In this document: positions 35,181 through 43,533 of the stretch, piece after piece
How the letters are laid out: each line of letters opens with the position of its first letter
Position numbering within the stretch: position 1 is the first letter of the stretch
NCBI RefSeq assembly: GCF_011046535.1
Contig: NZ_CP049257.1
Coordinates: 124,001-188,000, forward strand
Direction of reading: 5' to 3'
From: Nocardioides anomalus
GTDB taxonomy: Bacteria; Actinomycetota; Actinomycetes; Propionibacteriales; Nocardioidaceae
DNA: 64,000 bases
The notes under the pieces: generated by a model
The model's input: the letters and a program-made list of their open reading frames with translations, nothing else
Told to the model about the DNA's origin: nothing
The model's database searches: none
Program-made: the position numbers and the translations under genes

Positions 35181-35822
35181 TCAGTCGGCCAGCGCCTCGC
35201 GCTCCTCGGCGGTGAAGGCCGCCATCGGGGCGGCGGGTGCGGTGAGCCGGTCCTGGCGCAGCTTGCCGATCTTGGCGCTGGCCGCGCCCATGGCGGCGCC
35301 GGCCTTGGACCGGCCGTAGGTCACCGACGCCTCGCGGGCGACGCCGAGGGAGGCGCCGACCTCGATGGCGTCCTGGTCGGCGCCCATGTAGAGGAACTGC
35401 CAGCCGTACGCCTCGCTCTGCTGGGTCACCAGCGCCTTGATGGCGGGGTGCGTCCACTCGCGGCTGGCGTTCTCCAGGCCGTCGGTCATCACGGCCACGA
35501 TCACGGTGCCGGGCCGCTCGTCCTCGGGCAGCGCGGCCAGCCGGGCGCCGGCGTCGGTGATGGTGCGGCCCATCGCGTCCAGCAGCGCGGTGCTGCCGCG
35601 CGGTGCCAGCACCAGGGGAGGCACGTCGGCCAGCGGGCGGTCGGCGTAGACCACGTCGTACTGGTCGTCGAACTGCGCCAGCGTCACCCGGCACTCCCCG
35701 GGCGCCCGGCGCTGCTCCTCGACGAAGGCCGCGAAGCCGCCCTCGGTGTCGGTCTTGATCGACTGCATCGAGCCCGAGCGGTCCAGCAGGAAGTACACGT
35801 GGGTCAGGTCGGGACGGGTCAT
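35181..35822 (-). CDS. von Willebrand factor A domain protein
   Basis: The 213-residue protein is almost entirely one vWA domain. The MIDAS motif D-x-S-x-S is at Asp14, Ser16 and Ser18 (LLDRSGS), with the conserved Thr in RGSTALLDAM and Asp in VMTDGLENAS. It has no signal peptide or membrane helix, so it acts in the cytoplasm, probably binding a protein partner through a divalent metal. It follows the 126-residue HTH-like gene by 10 nt with a GAGGAGG ribosome site, and thus lies behind the palindrome array at 36228-36274. Confidence 0.85.
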   Translation of the reverse strand: MTRPDLTHVYFLLDRSGSMQSIKTDTEGGFAAFVEEQRRAPGECRVTLAQFDDQYDVVYADRPLADVPPLVLAPRGSTALLDAMGRTITDAGARLAALPEDERPGTVIVAVMTDGLENASREWTHPAIKALVTQQSEAYGWQFLYMGADQDAIEVGASLGVAREASVTYGRSKAGAAMGAASAKIGKLRQDRLTAPAAPMAAFTAEEREALAD

Positions 35823-35832
35823 GCTGTCCTCC

Positions 35833-36213
35833 TCAGGACTTCCGACGCGGCTTGAAGCGCATCGGTGCGGGTGGTGCAGCGGGGGCGGGTCGCGGGGTCC
35901 CGGACTCGTGGTCGTACTTCGCGCGCTCGATGGCCGCGGCGGTGACCCGGCCCTCGTCGTTGGCGTAGGCGCCGAGCTTCCGGGTGCGGGCCAGGCGGGG
36001 CGGCACGGCGTTCTCGGTGAGCCCGGCCGCGGCCCCGGCGGAGCGCAGGGACACCTTCCCGTCGAGCAGCGCCTCGGCCATCGACTCGTCGATGAGCGCG
36101 GTCAACCGGTCGGCGGCCTCGCGCAGGTGGGGGAGCGCCGTGCCGGCGTCCTGGTCCACGGCGGCGTCGAGGGCCTCGCGCACGGCGTCGAGCTGCTTCG
36201 GGTCCGGGGTCAT
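35833..36213 (-). CDS. Small HTH-like protein upstream of the vWA gene
   Basis: The 126-residue product has an N-terminal helical region, then a segment that reads like a helix-turn-helix (KVSLRSAGAAAGLTENAVPP then RLART), and a basic Pro-rich tail ending RFKPRRKS. I do not recognise a named family. It is the first gene after three phased palindromes and is followed by the vWA gene. If it binds DNA it could be an autoregulator, but that is inference from position. Confidence 0.6.
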   Translation of the reverse strand: MTPDPKQLDAVREALDAAVDQDAGTALPHLREAADRLTALIDESMAEALLDGKVSLRSAGAAAGLTENAVPPRLARTRKLGAYANDEGRVTAAAIERAKYDHESGTPRPAPAAPPAPMRFKPRRKS

Positions 36214-36227
36214 GTCGACCAGCGTGC

Positions 36228-36274
36228 CGCACAAACTGCGGATACGCAACAAATGCGACCCCGCACTCAGTGCG
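36228..36274. promoter_or_regulatory. Array of three CGCA-N5-TGCG palindromes at 17-bp spacing
   Basis: The copies are CGCACAAACTGCG (36228-36240), CGCAACAAATGCG (36245-36257) and CGCACTCAGTGCG (36262-36274). All half-sites are perfect, the spacer is always 5 nt, and successive copies start exactly 17 bp apart. The nearest start codon is ATG 36213 on the minus strand. This looks like a multimeric operator. No known regulator site that I can recall matches it. Confidence 0.65.
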
Positions 36275-36310
36275 GAGACGAGGCGATCGGGCCGGCTCCT
36301 GCCCGTGGCG

Positions 36311-36982
36311 TCAGGAACGGCGCCGTGGTCCACCACGCTCGAGCCGGCCCGACCAAGCGCTGAGGTCGAGCACCACGTCGGCGCGGGTCGCGGCCGCCTC
36401 GACGAGGGTGGCGTTGGGTTGGTCGACCCGCTCGACCCAGGCCTCGGCGTGGGACGGCGCACGGCCGGCCGCGACGTGCCGGGCGACCAGCCGCTGGAGG
36501 CGGACGGCGTCGTCGGTGACCACGTGCCAGACCGCGTCGAGCTCGAGGCGCACCGGACGCCACTCCGGACGGTCGAGCAGCAGGTAGTTGCCCTCGGTCA
36601 GCACCAGCCCGGCCGAGCCCGGCACGGGGATCGTGTCGGCCCGCGGGTCGGGCTGCCCGTGCTCGAACGACGGCGCCAGGACGTCGCCACCACAGTGCAG
36701 GCGACGCAGCAGCGCGGCGTACGCCTCGGCGTCGAAGGTGTCGGGCGCGCCCTTCGCGTCGAGCCGCCCCCGGGCGACGAGGTCGGCGGTGGTGCGGTGG
36801 AAGCCGTCCATGGGCACCACCGGCGCGCCGTACGCCGTGGCGAGGGCCCGCGCGAGCGTGGACTTGCCGGCGCCGGGCGCGCCGCTGATCCCGAGCACGA
36901 AGCGGCCCGAGGGCAGCGCGTCGGCCAGGTCGGCGACCTCGTGACCGTCGGGGGAGACCAGCACCGGCTCCTGCACGGTCAC
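36311..36982 (-). CDS. P-loop nucleoside/nucleotide-kinase-family protein
   Basis: The 223-residue protein has Walker A GISGAPGAGKST (about 31-42), VVPMDGFHRTTADL, a lid-type FDAEAYAALLRRL, and VLTEGNYLLLDRPEW. These belong to the uridine kinase/pantothenate kinase-like fold (YfhF/FrcK group). It phosphorylates a small sugar or nucleoside using ATP. The substrate cannot be decided. GTG 36982 is 7 nt from the end of the upstream propeller gene, so the two probably form one transcript. Confidence 0.82.
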   Translation of the reverse strand: MTVQEPVLVSPDGHEVADLADALPSGRFVLGISGAPGAGKSTLARALATAYGAPVVPMDGFHRTTADLVARGRLDAKGAPDTFDAEAYAALLRRLHCGGDVLAPSFEHGQPDPRADTIPVPGSAGLVLTEGNYLLLDRPEWRPVRLELDAVWHVVTDDAVRLQRLVARHVAAGRAPSHAEAWVERVDQPNATLVEAAATRADVVLDLSAWSGRLERGGPRRRS

Positions 36983-36989
36983 GAGGATG

Positions 36990-38366
36990 TCACCTGCGGC
37001 GGATCTTGAGGACCGTCACCGAGACCGGGGTGCCGTCGCGCAGCAGCTGGAGGCGGACCTTGGTGACCTTGCCCTTCTTGAGGGCCTTGAGGCCCTGGGG
37101 CGTCAGCTTCAGCTTGAGCGTGCCCTTCTTGCCGGCCGCCACCTTGTAGGTCTTCTTCTGGGAGATGACCTTCGCCTTCTTCTTGGCGTTGGTGGTCAGC
37201 CGGGCCTGGCCCGCGCAGGCCTGGGCCGCGTCGGCCGGACAGGCGAGCTTGAGGCCGACGGCGTTCTCGCTCAGCACCAGCGGCTTCTTGGCGCCCTTGA
37301 CCGTGCCGGGAGCCGCGCCGAGCAGGACCGAGCCGTCGCCCGGGTCGACGTTGGTGGTCTGCAGTTGGTCGGTCGTCGTGCGGATGACGACGTTGTTGGC
37401 CGAGTCGGTGGCGTAGATCGCGCCGTCCTTGCCGAAGGTGAGCGACACCGGGGCGTAGCCGCCGATGGCGGTCAGCGTGCCGCCCCTCCCGCTCGGGCTG
37501 ATGTGCCCGATGCCCTTGGCCGCGCCGATGCTGGTGAACCACATGTTCCCGTCGGGTCCCTGGACGATGTCCGCGGGAGCGGTGCGCGACCCTGTGTCGA
37601 ACGCCGTCACCTGGCCGCTGCCTGCGTCGACGTAGCCGACCGACCCGTCATCCGGAGAGGTCGCGAACGTCCCGCCGAAGTAACGACCGAACCAGATCGA
37701 GCCGACCGGTCCGGCGGCGATGGCGTAGGGGTAGGCCGCGTAGTCGTTGGCCGGGTAGGCGACCCCACCGGAGGCGTCGGCGTTGAGGTGCGTGAGCCCG
37801 GAGTCGGTGCGACACCAGAAGCTGCCGTCGGCGGCCCGTCCGAGCCCGTCCCCGCAGGCGGGTGAGTTGGCGCTGGACAGCAGCGAGTTGCCGACGATCC
37901 GGACGATGAAGTCGTCGCCGGCGTCGGAGGCGGTGATCCATGGGGTGCCGTCAGCGGCGACCCGGATCTCGCGGCCGTAGACGCCGATGTCGTAGGGCCC
38001 GCGCACAGCCTGTCCGGCGTCGTTGACGCCGGCGACGTACTGGCCAGAGTTGTAGAGCACCCACACCGTGCCGTCCGCGGCCACGTCGACGTCTTTGGCG
38101 ACGGTGGAGTCGAACTCTGCGTAGAGGTTGAACTCCGTGACCTGGCCGGTCGGGGTCATCCGGGCGAGCTTGTTGGCCTCGGTCTCGATGAACCACAGGT
38201 TGCCGTTGGGCGCCGTGGCGATCCGCCCGAGGCCGGCACTGCTGGTCGGGACCGGGAAGACCTGGGTGGCCGCGCTCGCGGGCGCGGCGGTGGCCACCCC
38301 GAGCAGGGCGAGCCCGCCCACCAGCAGCAGCAGGCTGGAGACGGCGGCGACGACGCGGTGGCGCAT
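36990..38366 (-). CDS. Secreted beta-propeller (virginiamycin-B-lyase-like) protein
   Basis: The 458-residue protein has a signal peptide (VVAAVSSLLLLVGGLALLGVATAAPASA). It then carries repeated strands of the Vgb/NHL type (RIATAPNGNLWFIETEANKL, DVDVAADGTVWVLYNSG, DIVQGPDGNMWFTSIG), forming a propeller to about residue 330. A Lys-rich C-terminal beta-sandwich follows (KLKLTPQGLKALKKG). Despite the resemblance to Vgb, the catalytic residues cannot be checked by eye, so lyase activity should not be assumed. A G-rich ribosome site precedes ATG 38366. Confidence 0.75.
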   Translation of the reverse strand: MRHRVVAAVSSLLLLVGGLALLGVATAAPASAATQVFPVPTSSAGLGRIATAPNGNLWFIETEANKLARMTPTGQVTEFNLYAEFDSTVAKDVDVAADGTVWVLYNSGQYVAGVNDAGQAVRGPYDIGVYGREIRVAADGTPWITASDAGDDFIVRIVGNSLLSSANSPACGDGLGRAADGSFWCRTDSGLTHLNADASGGVAYPANDYAAYPYAIAAGPVGSIWFGRYFGGTFATSPDDGSVGYVDAGSGQVTAFDTGSRTAPADIVQGPDGNMWFTSIGAAKGIGHISPSGRGGTLTAIGGYAPVSLTFGKDGAIYATDSANNVVIRTTTDQLQTTNVDPGDGSVLLGAAPGTVKGAKKPLVLSENAVGLKLACPADAAQACAGQARLTTNAKKKAKVISQKKTYKVAAGKKGTLKLKLTPQGLKALKKGKVTKVRLQLLRDGTPVSVTVLKIRRR

Positions 38367-38461
38367 GGGTTCCCCCCGAGACAGGTCTTGGACGCTGGGA
38401 CATGCCTACCAGGGTTCGCCGACAGCGCAGAAACGACTCGTCTCCGCGCTGAGACGCGACG

Positions 38462-38467
38462 TAGTCT
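38462..38467 (+). promoter_or_regulatory. -10 box of hflX promoter
   Basis: TAGTCT, 9 nt before ATG 38477, giving at most a very short 5' leader. Confidence 0.5.
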
Positions 38468-38476
38468 TGAAGGCAC

Positions 38477-39958
38477 ATGACGAACGCACGAGAAGACTTC
38501 ACCCTCGACGCTGAGCTCGAGGAGACTGACGACTGGGACGCCGTCGAGCTGGTCGACGCCGGCGGCGACGACCCCGAAGAGGCGGCGGACGAGCCCACCG
38601 TGGGCGCGATGGAGCTGGCCGAGCGCCACGCCCTGCGCCGCGTGGCCGGTCTGTCCACCGAGCTCGAGGACATCAGCGAGGTCGAGTACCGCCAGCTGCG
38701 CCTCGAGCGCGTGGTGCTCGTCGGGGTGTGGACCGACGGCTCGGTCGAGGACGCCGAGAACTCCCTGGCCGAGCTCAAGCTGCTGGCCGAGACCGCCGGC
38801 TCGGAGGTCCTCGAGGCGATCTACCAGCGCCGGCAGTCGCCCGACCCCGCGACGTACGTCGGGCGCGGCAAGGTCGACGCGATCCGCGAGATCGTCCAGG
38901 CCACCGGCGCCGACACCGTGGTCTGCGACGGCGAGCTCGCCCCGAGCCAGCTGCGCAACCTGGAGGACCGGCTCAAGGTCAAGGTCGTCGACCGGACCGC
39001 GCTGATCCTCGACATCTTCGCCCAGCACGCGAAGTCCGGCGAGGCGCAGGCGCAGACCGAGCTCGCCCAGCTGCAGTACATGAAGCAGCGGCTGCGCGGC
39101 TGGGGCGGCAACCTGTCTCGCCAGGCCGGTGGCCGGGTCGCCGCGGGCGCCGGCATCGGTGGCCGTGGTCCCGGTGAGACCAAGATCGAGACCGACCGCC
39201 GCCGGATCAACACCAAGATCGCCAAGCTCAACCGCGACCTGCGCGAGATGAAGAAGACCCGCGACGCCAAGCGCTCGCTGCGCCAGGCCCGGCACATCCC
39301 CGCGGTGGCCATCGCCGGCTACACCAACGCCGGCAAGTCCAGCCTGCTCAACCGGCTCACCGACGCCGGCGTGCTGGTCGAGGACGCGCTGTTCGCGACC
39401 CTGGACCCGACCACGCGTCGGACCACGACCGCCGACGGCCGCGTCTACACCATGAGCGACACCGTCGGCTTCGTCCGGCACCTGCCGCACCAGCTCGTCG
39501 AGGCCTTCCGCTCGACGCTGGAGGAGGTGGCCGACGCCGACCTGATCCTGCACGTCGTCGACGGCTCGCACCCCGACCCCGAGGGCCAGCTCTCCGCGGT
39601 GCGCGAGGTCTTCGCCGAGATCGGTGCGGGCGACGTCCCCGAGATCGTGGTCATCAACAAGGTCGACGCCGCCGACCCGCTCGTCGTCGCGCGCCTGCAG
39701 CGCGAGGAGCCGCACTCGGTGGTGGTCAGCGCCAGGACCGGCGCCGGCGTCCGCGAGGCGCTGGCCTACGTCGAGGGCGAGCTGCCGCGACCGGGCGTGG
39801 AGTTCAAGGCGCTGCTGCCCTACGAGCGCGGCGACCTGCTCAACAAGCTCCACCAGCACGGCGAGATCGACCTGCTCGAGCACACCGCCGACGGCACCCT
39901 GCTGGCCGGCCGGGCCAACGAGGACCTCGCCGGCGAGCTGGCGGCGTACGCCGTCTAG
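38477..39958 (+). CDS. hflX: GTPase HflX (ribosome-splitting factor)
   Basis: The 493-residue protein has an N-terminal acidic extension, the HflX domain (YVGRGKVDAIRE, VVCDGELAPSQLRNLED), the linker GGRGPGETKIETDRRRI, and a GTPase domain with P-loop GYTNAGKSS (281-289), DTVGF and NKVD. HflX splits stalled 70S ribosomes under stress. The N-terminal ~70 acidic residues are longer than in E. coli. A weak GGGGTG/CACCCC hairpin follows the gene at 39968-39989. Confidence 0.95.
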   Translation: MTNAREDFTLDAELEETDDWDAVELVDAGGDDPEEAADEPTVGAMELAERHALRRVAGLSTELEDISEVEYRQLRLERVVLVGVWTDGSVEDAENSLAELKLLAETAGSEVLEAIYQRRQSPDPATYVGRGKVDAIREIVQATGADTVVCDGELAPSQLRNLEDRLKVKVVDRTALILDIFAQHAKSGEAQAQTELAQLQYMKQRLRGWGGNLSRQAGGRVAAGAGIGGRGPGETKIETDRRRINTKIAKLNRDLREMKKTRDAKRSLRQARHIPAVAIAGYTNAGKSSLLNRLTDAGVLVEDALFATLDPTTRRTTTADGRVYTMSDTVGFVRHLPHQLVEAFRSTLEEVADADLILHVVDGSHPDPEGQLSAVREVFAEIGAGDVPEIVVINKVDAADPLVVARLQREEPHSVVVSARTGAGVREALAYVEGELPRPGVEFKALLPYERGDLLNKLHQHGEIDLLEHTADGTLLAGRANEDLAGELAAYAV

Positions 39959-39990
39959 GGGCCGCTTGGGGTGTCTCCCGGGTCACCCCT

Positions 39991-40012
39991 GAATGGCCCG
40001 GTCTAGCCATTC
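39991..40012. promoter_or_regulatory. Perfect 7-bp inverted repeat upstream of the SGNH hydrolase
   Basis: GAATGGC and GCCATTC are separated by 8 nt and end 32 nt before GTG 40045, a position fitting an operator near -35. The regulator is unknown. Confidence 0.35.
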
Positions 40013-40044
40013 GGAAATCGTCGCCGCGACCGCACACTTGCTCC

Positions 40045-40740
40045 GTGCTCTCTCGGGTCCTGCTGGTGCGCCGTCGCACCGCGCTCACCTTGGCGCTGGC
40101 GCTGGTCGTCGCGCTGGTGGCCACCGGCGTGTTCGCCGCGCGCGCCAGCGCGAACCTCTCGCGCTGCGAGCGGTTCGCCGCCGCCTCGGTGGCCCGGGCC
40201 CAGCACGTCACCGGCCAGGGCGAGCGCGTCGTGGTCATCGGCGACTCCTGGTCGGCCGGGCTCGGGCTGGACCGCCCGGTGCAGTCGTGGCCGTCGCGGC
40301 TGCCGGGCCGGGTGCACGTGGCGGGCTTCTCCGGCTCCGGGTTCAGCGAGGACGCCTCGCCGTGCGGGCGCGTCAGCTTCGCCGACCGCGCGCCGGCCGC
40401 GCTCAAGTACGGCGCCGACCTGGTCGTGGTCGAGGGCGGCCTCAACGACTACGACCGCAGCCGCGCCGAGATCACGGCCGGCTTCGCCCGCGTCATGCGC
40501 GACACCGCGGCGTACCCCACCGTCGTCGTCGGCCCGGCCAGCGCGCCGTCGCGAGCGAGGTACGTGCCGCGCGTGGACCAGCTGCTGCGCGAGCTGTGCG
40601 CGAAGTACGGCGTCCCCTACGTCTCCACCGTCGACCTCGACCTGCCCTACCGCGACGACCGGCTGCACCTGACCCCGACCGGCCACCGGCTCTTCGGCGA
40701 CGCCGTCGCGGCGCGCATCGCGCTGGCCACGCAGGGCTAG
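40045..40740 (+). CDS. Secreted SGNH/GDSL-type hydrolase
   Basis: The 231-residue protein has an N-terminal basic signal helix (RRRTALTLALALVVALVATGVFAARA) and the SGNH blocks: GDSWSAGLG (Ser), SGSGF (Gly), VEGGLNDYDR (Asn) and the final HLTPTGHR (catalytic Asp/His pair in DRLHLT). It probably acts as an esterase or acyl-glycan hydrolase outside the cell membrane. The GTG start is favoured because the signal peptide starts there. It ends 7 nt from the convergent hydrolase gene. Confidence 0.85.
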   Translation: MLSRVLLVRRRTALTLALALVVALVATGVFAARASANLSRCERFAAASVARAQHVTGQGERVVVIGDSWSAGLGLDRPVQSWPSRLPGRVHVAGFSGSGFSEDASPCGRVSFADRAPAALKYGADLVVVEGGLNDYDRSRAEITAGFARVMRDTAAYPTVVVGPASAPSRARYVPRVDQLLRELCAKYGVPYVSTVDLDLPYRDDRLHLTPTGHRLFGDAVAARIALATQG

Positions 40741-40746
40741 GCCCGG

Positions 40747-41637
40747 CTAGATCCCCGCCACCCGCTTGAGGTCGGCCAGGATCCCCGGGAACCCGGTGAT
40801 CATCAGCGTCAGGTGGCCGTCGTCGTCGCTCAGGTGGGCCTCGGCCCCGGGCACGTGCTCGGCCAGCCAGGCGCCGTGGGCGAACGGCACCATCGCGTCC
40901 TGGCGGCCCTGGTAGACCAGCACCGGCACGGCGATCGCGCGCACGTCGAAGCCCCAGGGCCGGACCGCGGCCTGGCCGTCGTCGAGGACGCCGGCGATGC
41001 GCTGGGCGCCGGCGCGGTGGAAGGTCTCGGTCATCCAGGCGGTGAAGCCGCGGTCCATGGCCGCGCGGTCGGCGGGGGGCAGCAGGCCGCCCATGGCCTC
41101 CTCCATGTCGTCGACGTCGGCGAGCAGGACGGGGAGGAAGTCCTCCTCGAGGTACGCCGCGTACGCCGCGCGGGAGGTCTCGGCGGCGGTGTACTCCGCG
41201 ACGTTCTCCTCGGCCATGCCGGCCTTCCAGTCCAGCCCGGCGCCGTCGTGCGGGCCGACGCCCGCGATCGAGGCGGCGGCCAGGCAGCGGCCACCGAGGA
41301 GCGCGGCGCAGCCGAGCGCTCGCGGGCCGCCGCCGGACCAGCCCGACGTCACGAACCGGTCCACGCCGAGGGCGTCGAGGACCGCGGCCGCGTCGGCCAC
41401 GTCGTCGACCATGCGCGGCTCGTCGCGCGGGAGCGCGGTCGAGGCGCCGTACCCTGGTCGGGAGTAGGTGATGAAGCGCAGCCCGGCGGCGCGGGCCGCG
41501 TCGTCGAACGGCTCGTAGGGCACGGCCGCCGACGGCGAGCCGCCGTGGTGGAGCAGCGCGAAGCCGTCCGGGTCGCCGCCGGAGAGCACCTCGAGGGTCC
41601 GGCCGTCGGGGGTCTCGACCTGCTGGAAGTCCGCCAC
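40747..41637 (-). CDS. Alpha/beta-fold hydrolase
   Basis: The 296-residue protein shows ALLHHGGSPSAAVPYEP (oxyanion region), ITYSRPGYGAS, nucleophile elbow SGWSGGGPRAL, and a C-terminal DDDGHLTLM with the catalytic His. It is a cytoplasmic serine hydrolase of unknown substrate. GTG 41637 is fixed by a TAGGCT -10 (41645-41650) 7 nt upstream on this strand. Confidence 0.87.
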   Translation of the reverse strand: MADFQQVETPDGRTLEVLSGGDPDGFALLHHGGSPSAAVPYEPFDDAARAAGLRFITYSRPGYGASTALPRDEPRMVDDVADAAAVLDALGVDRFVTSGWSGGGPRALGCAALLGGRCLAAASIAGVGPHDGAGLDWKAGMAEENVAEYTAAETSRAAYAAYLEEDFLPVLLADVDDMEEAMGGLLPPADRAAMDRGFTAWMTETFHRAGAQRIAGVLDDGQAAVRPWGFDVRAIAVPVLVYQGRQDAMVPFAHGAWLAEHVPGAEAHLSDDDGHLTLMITGFPGILADLKRVAGI

Positions 41638-41661
41638 AGGCGTGAGCCTAGGCGCGAGGGG

Positions 41662-43401
41662 TCAGCCCGCCGGCAGGGTGAGGGTGAACGTGCTGCCCTC
41701 ACCGAGGCGGGAGGCCACGTCGACGCGGCCCTGGTGGCGCTCGACGATGGTGGCCACGGTGGCCAGGCCGAGACCGGTGCCGGGCTCGCGCAGCGCCTGG
41801 GGGTTGGTGGTCCGGAAGAACGCCTGGAACAGGCCGCGCTGGTCCTCCTCGGAGATGCCGAGCCCGGTGTCGGTGACCGCGAGGACCACGTCGTCGTCCT
41901 GGTGCTGGGCGGCGATGACGACGCTGCCGCCGGCGCCGGTGTACTTCACGGCGTTGCTGACCAGGTTGCCGACGAGCCGGTCCAGCTCGACCGCGTCGCC
42001 GCAGACCGTGAGCGGGTCGGGGCCGAGGCGGACGGTGAGCGAGACGCCCTTGGTGCGGGCGGTGGACTCGACCAGGCTGACCACCTCGCGCGTCACCGCG
42101 CGCAGGTCGACGGGCAGGCGGACCAGCGGGTGCGAGGGGTTGCTGACCCGGGCCAGGAGCAGCAGGTCGTCCACGACCTGGCGCATCCGCTCGGTGCCGC
42201 GACCCATGGCCTGGTGGTAGCGCGTCGCCTCCTCGTCCAGGTCGGTGTCGCCGAGGAGCTCGAGGTTGCCGGAGATCACGGTCAGCGGCGTGCGCAGCTC
42301 GTGCGACAGCATGGCGATGACCTGGCTGCGGTAGTCGTCCATGCGCTGCAGCTCGACGACCAGGTTGCGCTCGCGCTCGAGCGCGCGGGCGGTCATGAGG
42401 ACGGCGCCGAGGTCGTGGCCGATCTGCTGCACCGAGGCGACCTCCACCGACGACCAGCCCGGCTGGTCGGGGTCGCGGGAGAGCACCATCAGGCCGACGC
42501 ACTCGTCGCCGACCCCGAGCGCGACGCCCAGGACGCGGGAGTCGTCGCGGCGCAGCAGGTGCGCACGCACGGTGGCCGGCAGCGACTCGGGCTCGGTGTC
42601 GTCGGGCAGCACCAGCGGCCGCTGCCGGTCCCAGAGCCGCGGGGCGAGCTCGCTGGTGAAGGCCAGGACGTCCGGGTCGATCTCCACGCGCTGGCCGGTG
42701 CGTGTGCGGGCCACGCTGATCGGCGGCCCGTCGGGCTGGAACACGTGGACCCACGACCCGCGCGCGTCGAAGCTGGCCACCAGCTGGTCGTGGGTGTGGC
42801 GCAGCACGTCGTCGAGCGAGTCCAGGGTCGGCCGCGAGGCGGACCGGATGAGGTGGCGGGCCGACTCGGCCTGCGCGACCTGCTCCAACAGCGCCTCGCG
42901 CTCGAACAGCGTGAGCACGGCGCGCTCGGCCTGCGCGGCGTACCGCTCCAGCAGCGAGAGCTCGCGCGCTCCCGGGCGCCGACCGGACGCGGGACGGTCG
43001 ACCGAGAGGATGCCGACCACGGTCCCGTCGTCGTCGCTCAGCTCGGCGAACAGCTCCTCGCCCTGGCCCCAGGCGTCCTCGGCGTCGCTCGGCACCGGGT
43101 CGAAGTGGATCCAGTGCCCCTCGAGCTCCTCGACCGGGGTGGGCTCGATGTAGCGCAGCCGGCGTCCCCACGGGGTGGCACGGGCCAGGACCGGCTCGAT
43201 GACCGAGACCGGGTCGGGCTGCTCCATGTACTCGCGGTGCTCCTCCGGTCCGGTGTAGGCCAGCGTGACCAGCTCGTCGCCGAGCACCACCGAGAGGGCC
43301 GCCACCTCGAAGCCGATCAGCTCCGCGACCGACTCGACCATGAGCTGCAGCACGGCGCGCGCGGACGAGTCCGACCAGGTCGTCCGGTCGGGCTCCCCCA
43401 C
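41662..43401 (-). CDS. GAF-GAF histidine kinase (soluble)
   Basis: The 579-residue protein has two GAF-like sensor domains (about 15-165 and 185-340), then a HisKA domain with phospho-acceptor His367 in MLSHELRTPLT. The ATP-binding HATPase domain follows with N-box LVGNLVSNAVKYTGAGG, VTDTGLGI and GTGLGLATV. No membrane helix or signal peptide is visible. No response regulator is adjacent, so it is an orphan kinase. A TAGGTT hexamer lies about 21 nt before the GTG, and the start is then not leaderless. Confidence 0.9.
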   Translation of the reverse strand: MGEPDRTTWSDSSARAVLQLMVESVAELIGFEVAALSVVLGDELVTLAYTGPEEHREYMEQPDPVSVIEPVLARATPWGRRLRYIEPTPVEELEGHWIHFDPVPSDAEDAWGQGEELFAELSDDDGTVVGILSVDRPASGRRPGARELSLLERYAAQAERAVLTLFEREALLEQVAQAESARHLIRSASRPTLDSLDDVLRHTHDQLVASFDARGSWVHVFQPDGPPISVARTRTGQRVEIDPDVLAFTSELAPRLWDRQRPLVLPDDTEPESLPATVRAHLLRRDDSRVLGVALGVGDECVGLMVLSRDPDQPGWSSVEVASVQQIGHDLGAVLMTARALERERNLVVELQRMDDYRSQVIAMLSHELRTPLTVISGNLELLGDTDLDEEATRYHQAMGRGTERMRQVVDDLLLLARVSNPSHPLVRLPVDLRAVTREVVSLVESTARTKGVSLTVRLGPDPLTVCGDAVELDRLVGNLVSNAVKYTGAGGSVVIAAQHQDDDVVLAVTDTGLGISEEDQRGLFQAFFRTTNPQALREPGTGLGLATVATIVERHQGRVDVASRLGEGSTFTLTLPAG

Positions 43402-43521
43402 GGCGCGCCGCCCACGCGGCAGAACCTATCGGGCGAGCCGGGCGCCGACCGGGCTTTCGCGCAGTTCGGACGTCGTCCACAGGCGCGGGCGCGGGGCACC
43501 GGAGCTGTCGGCCCGCCGCCG

Positions 43522-43527
43522 TAGAGT
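43522..43527 (+). promoter_or_regulatory. -10 box of leaderless dinG-like promoter
   Basis: TAGAGT, 6 nt before GTG 43534. No LexA-type TCGAAC site is visible around it, so SOS control of this gene is not supported. Confidence 0.5.
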
Positions 43528-43533
43528 CTCCGG

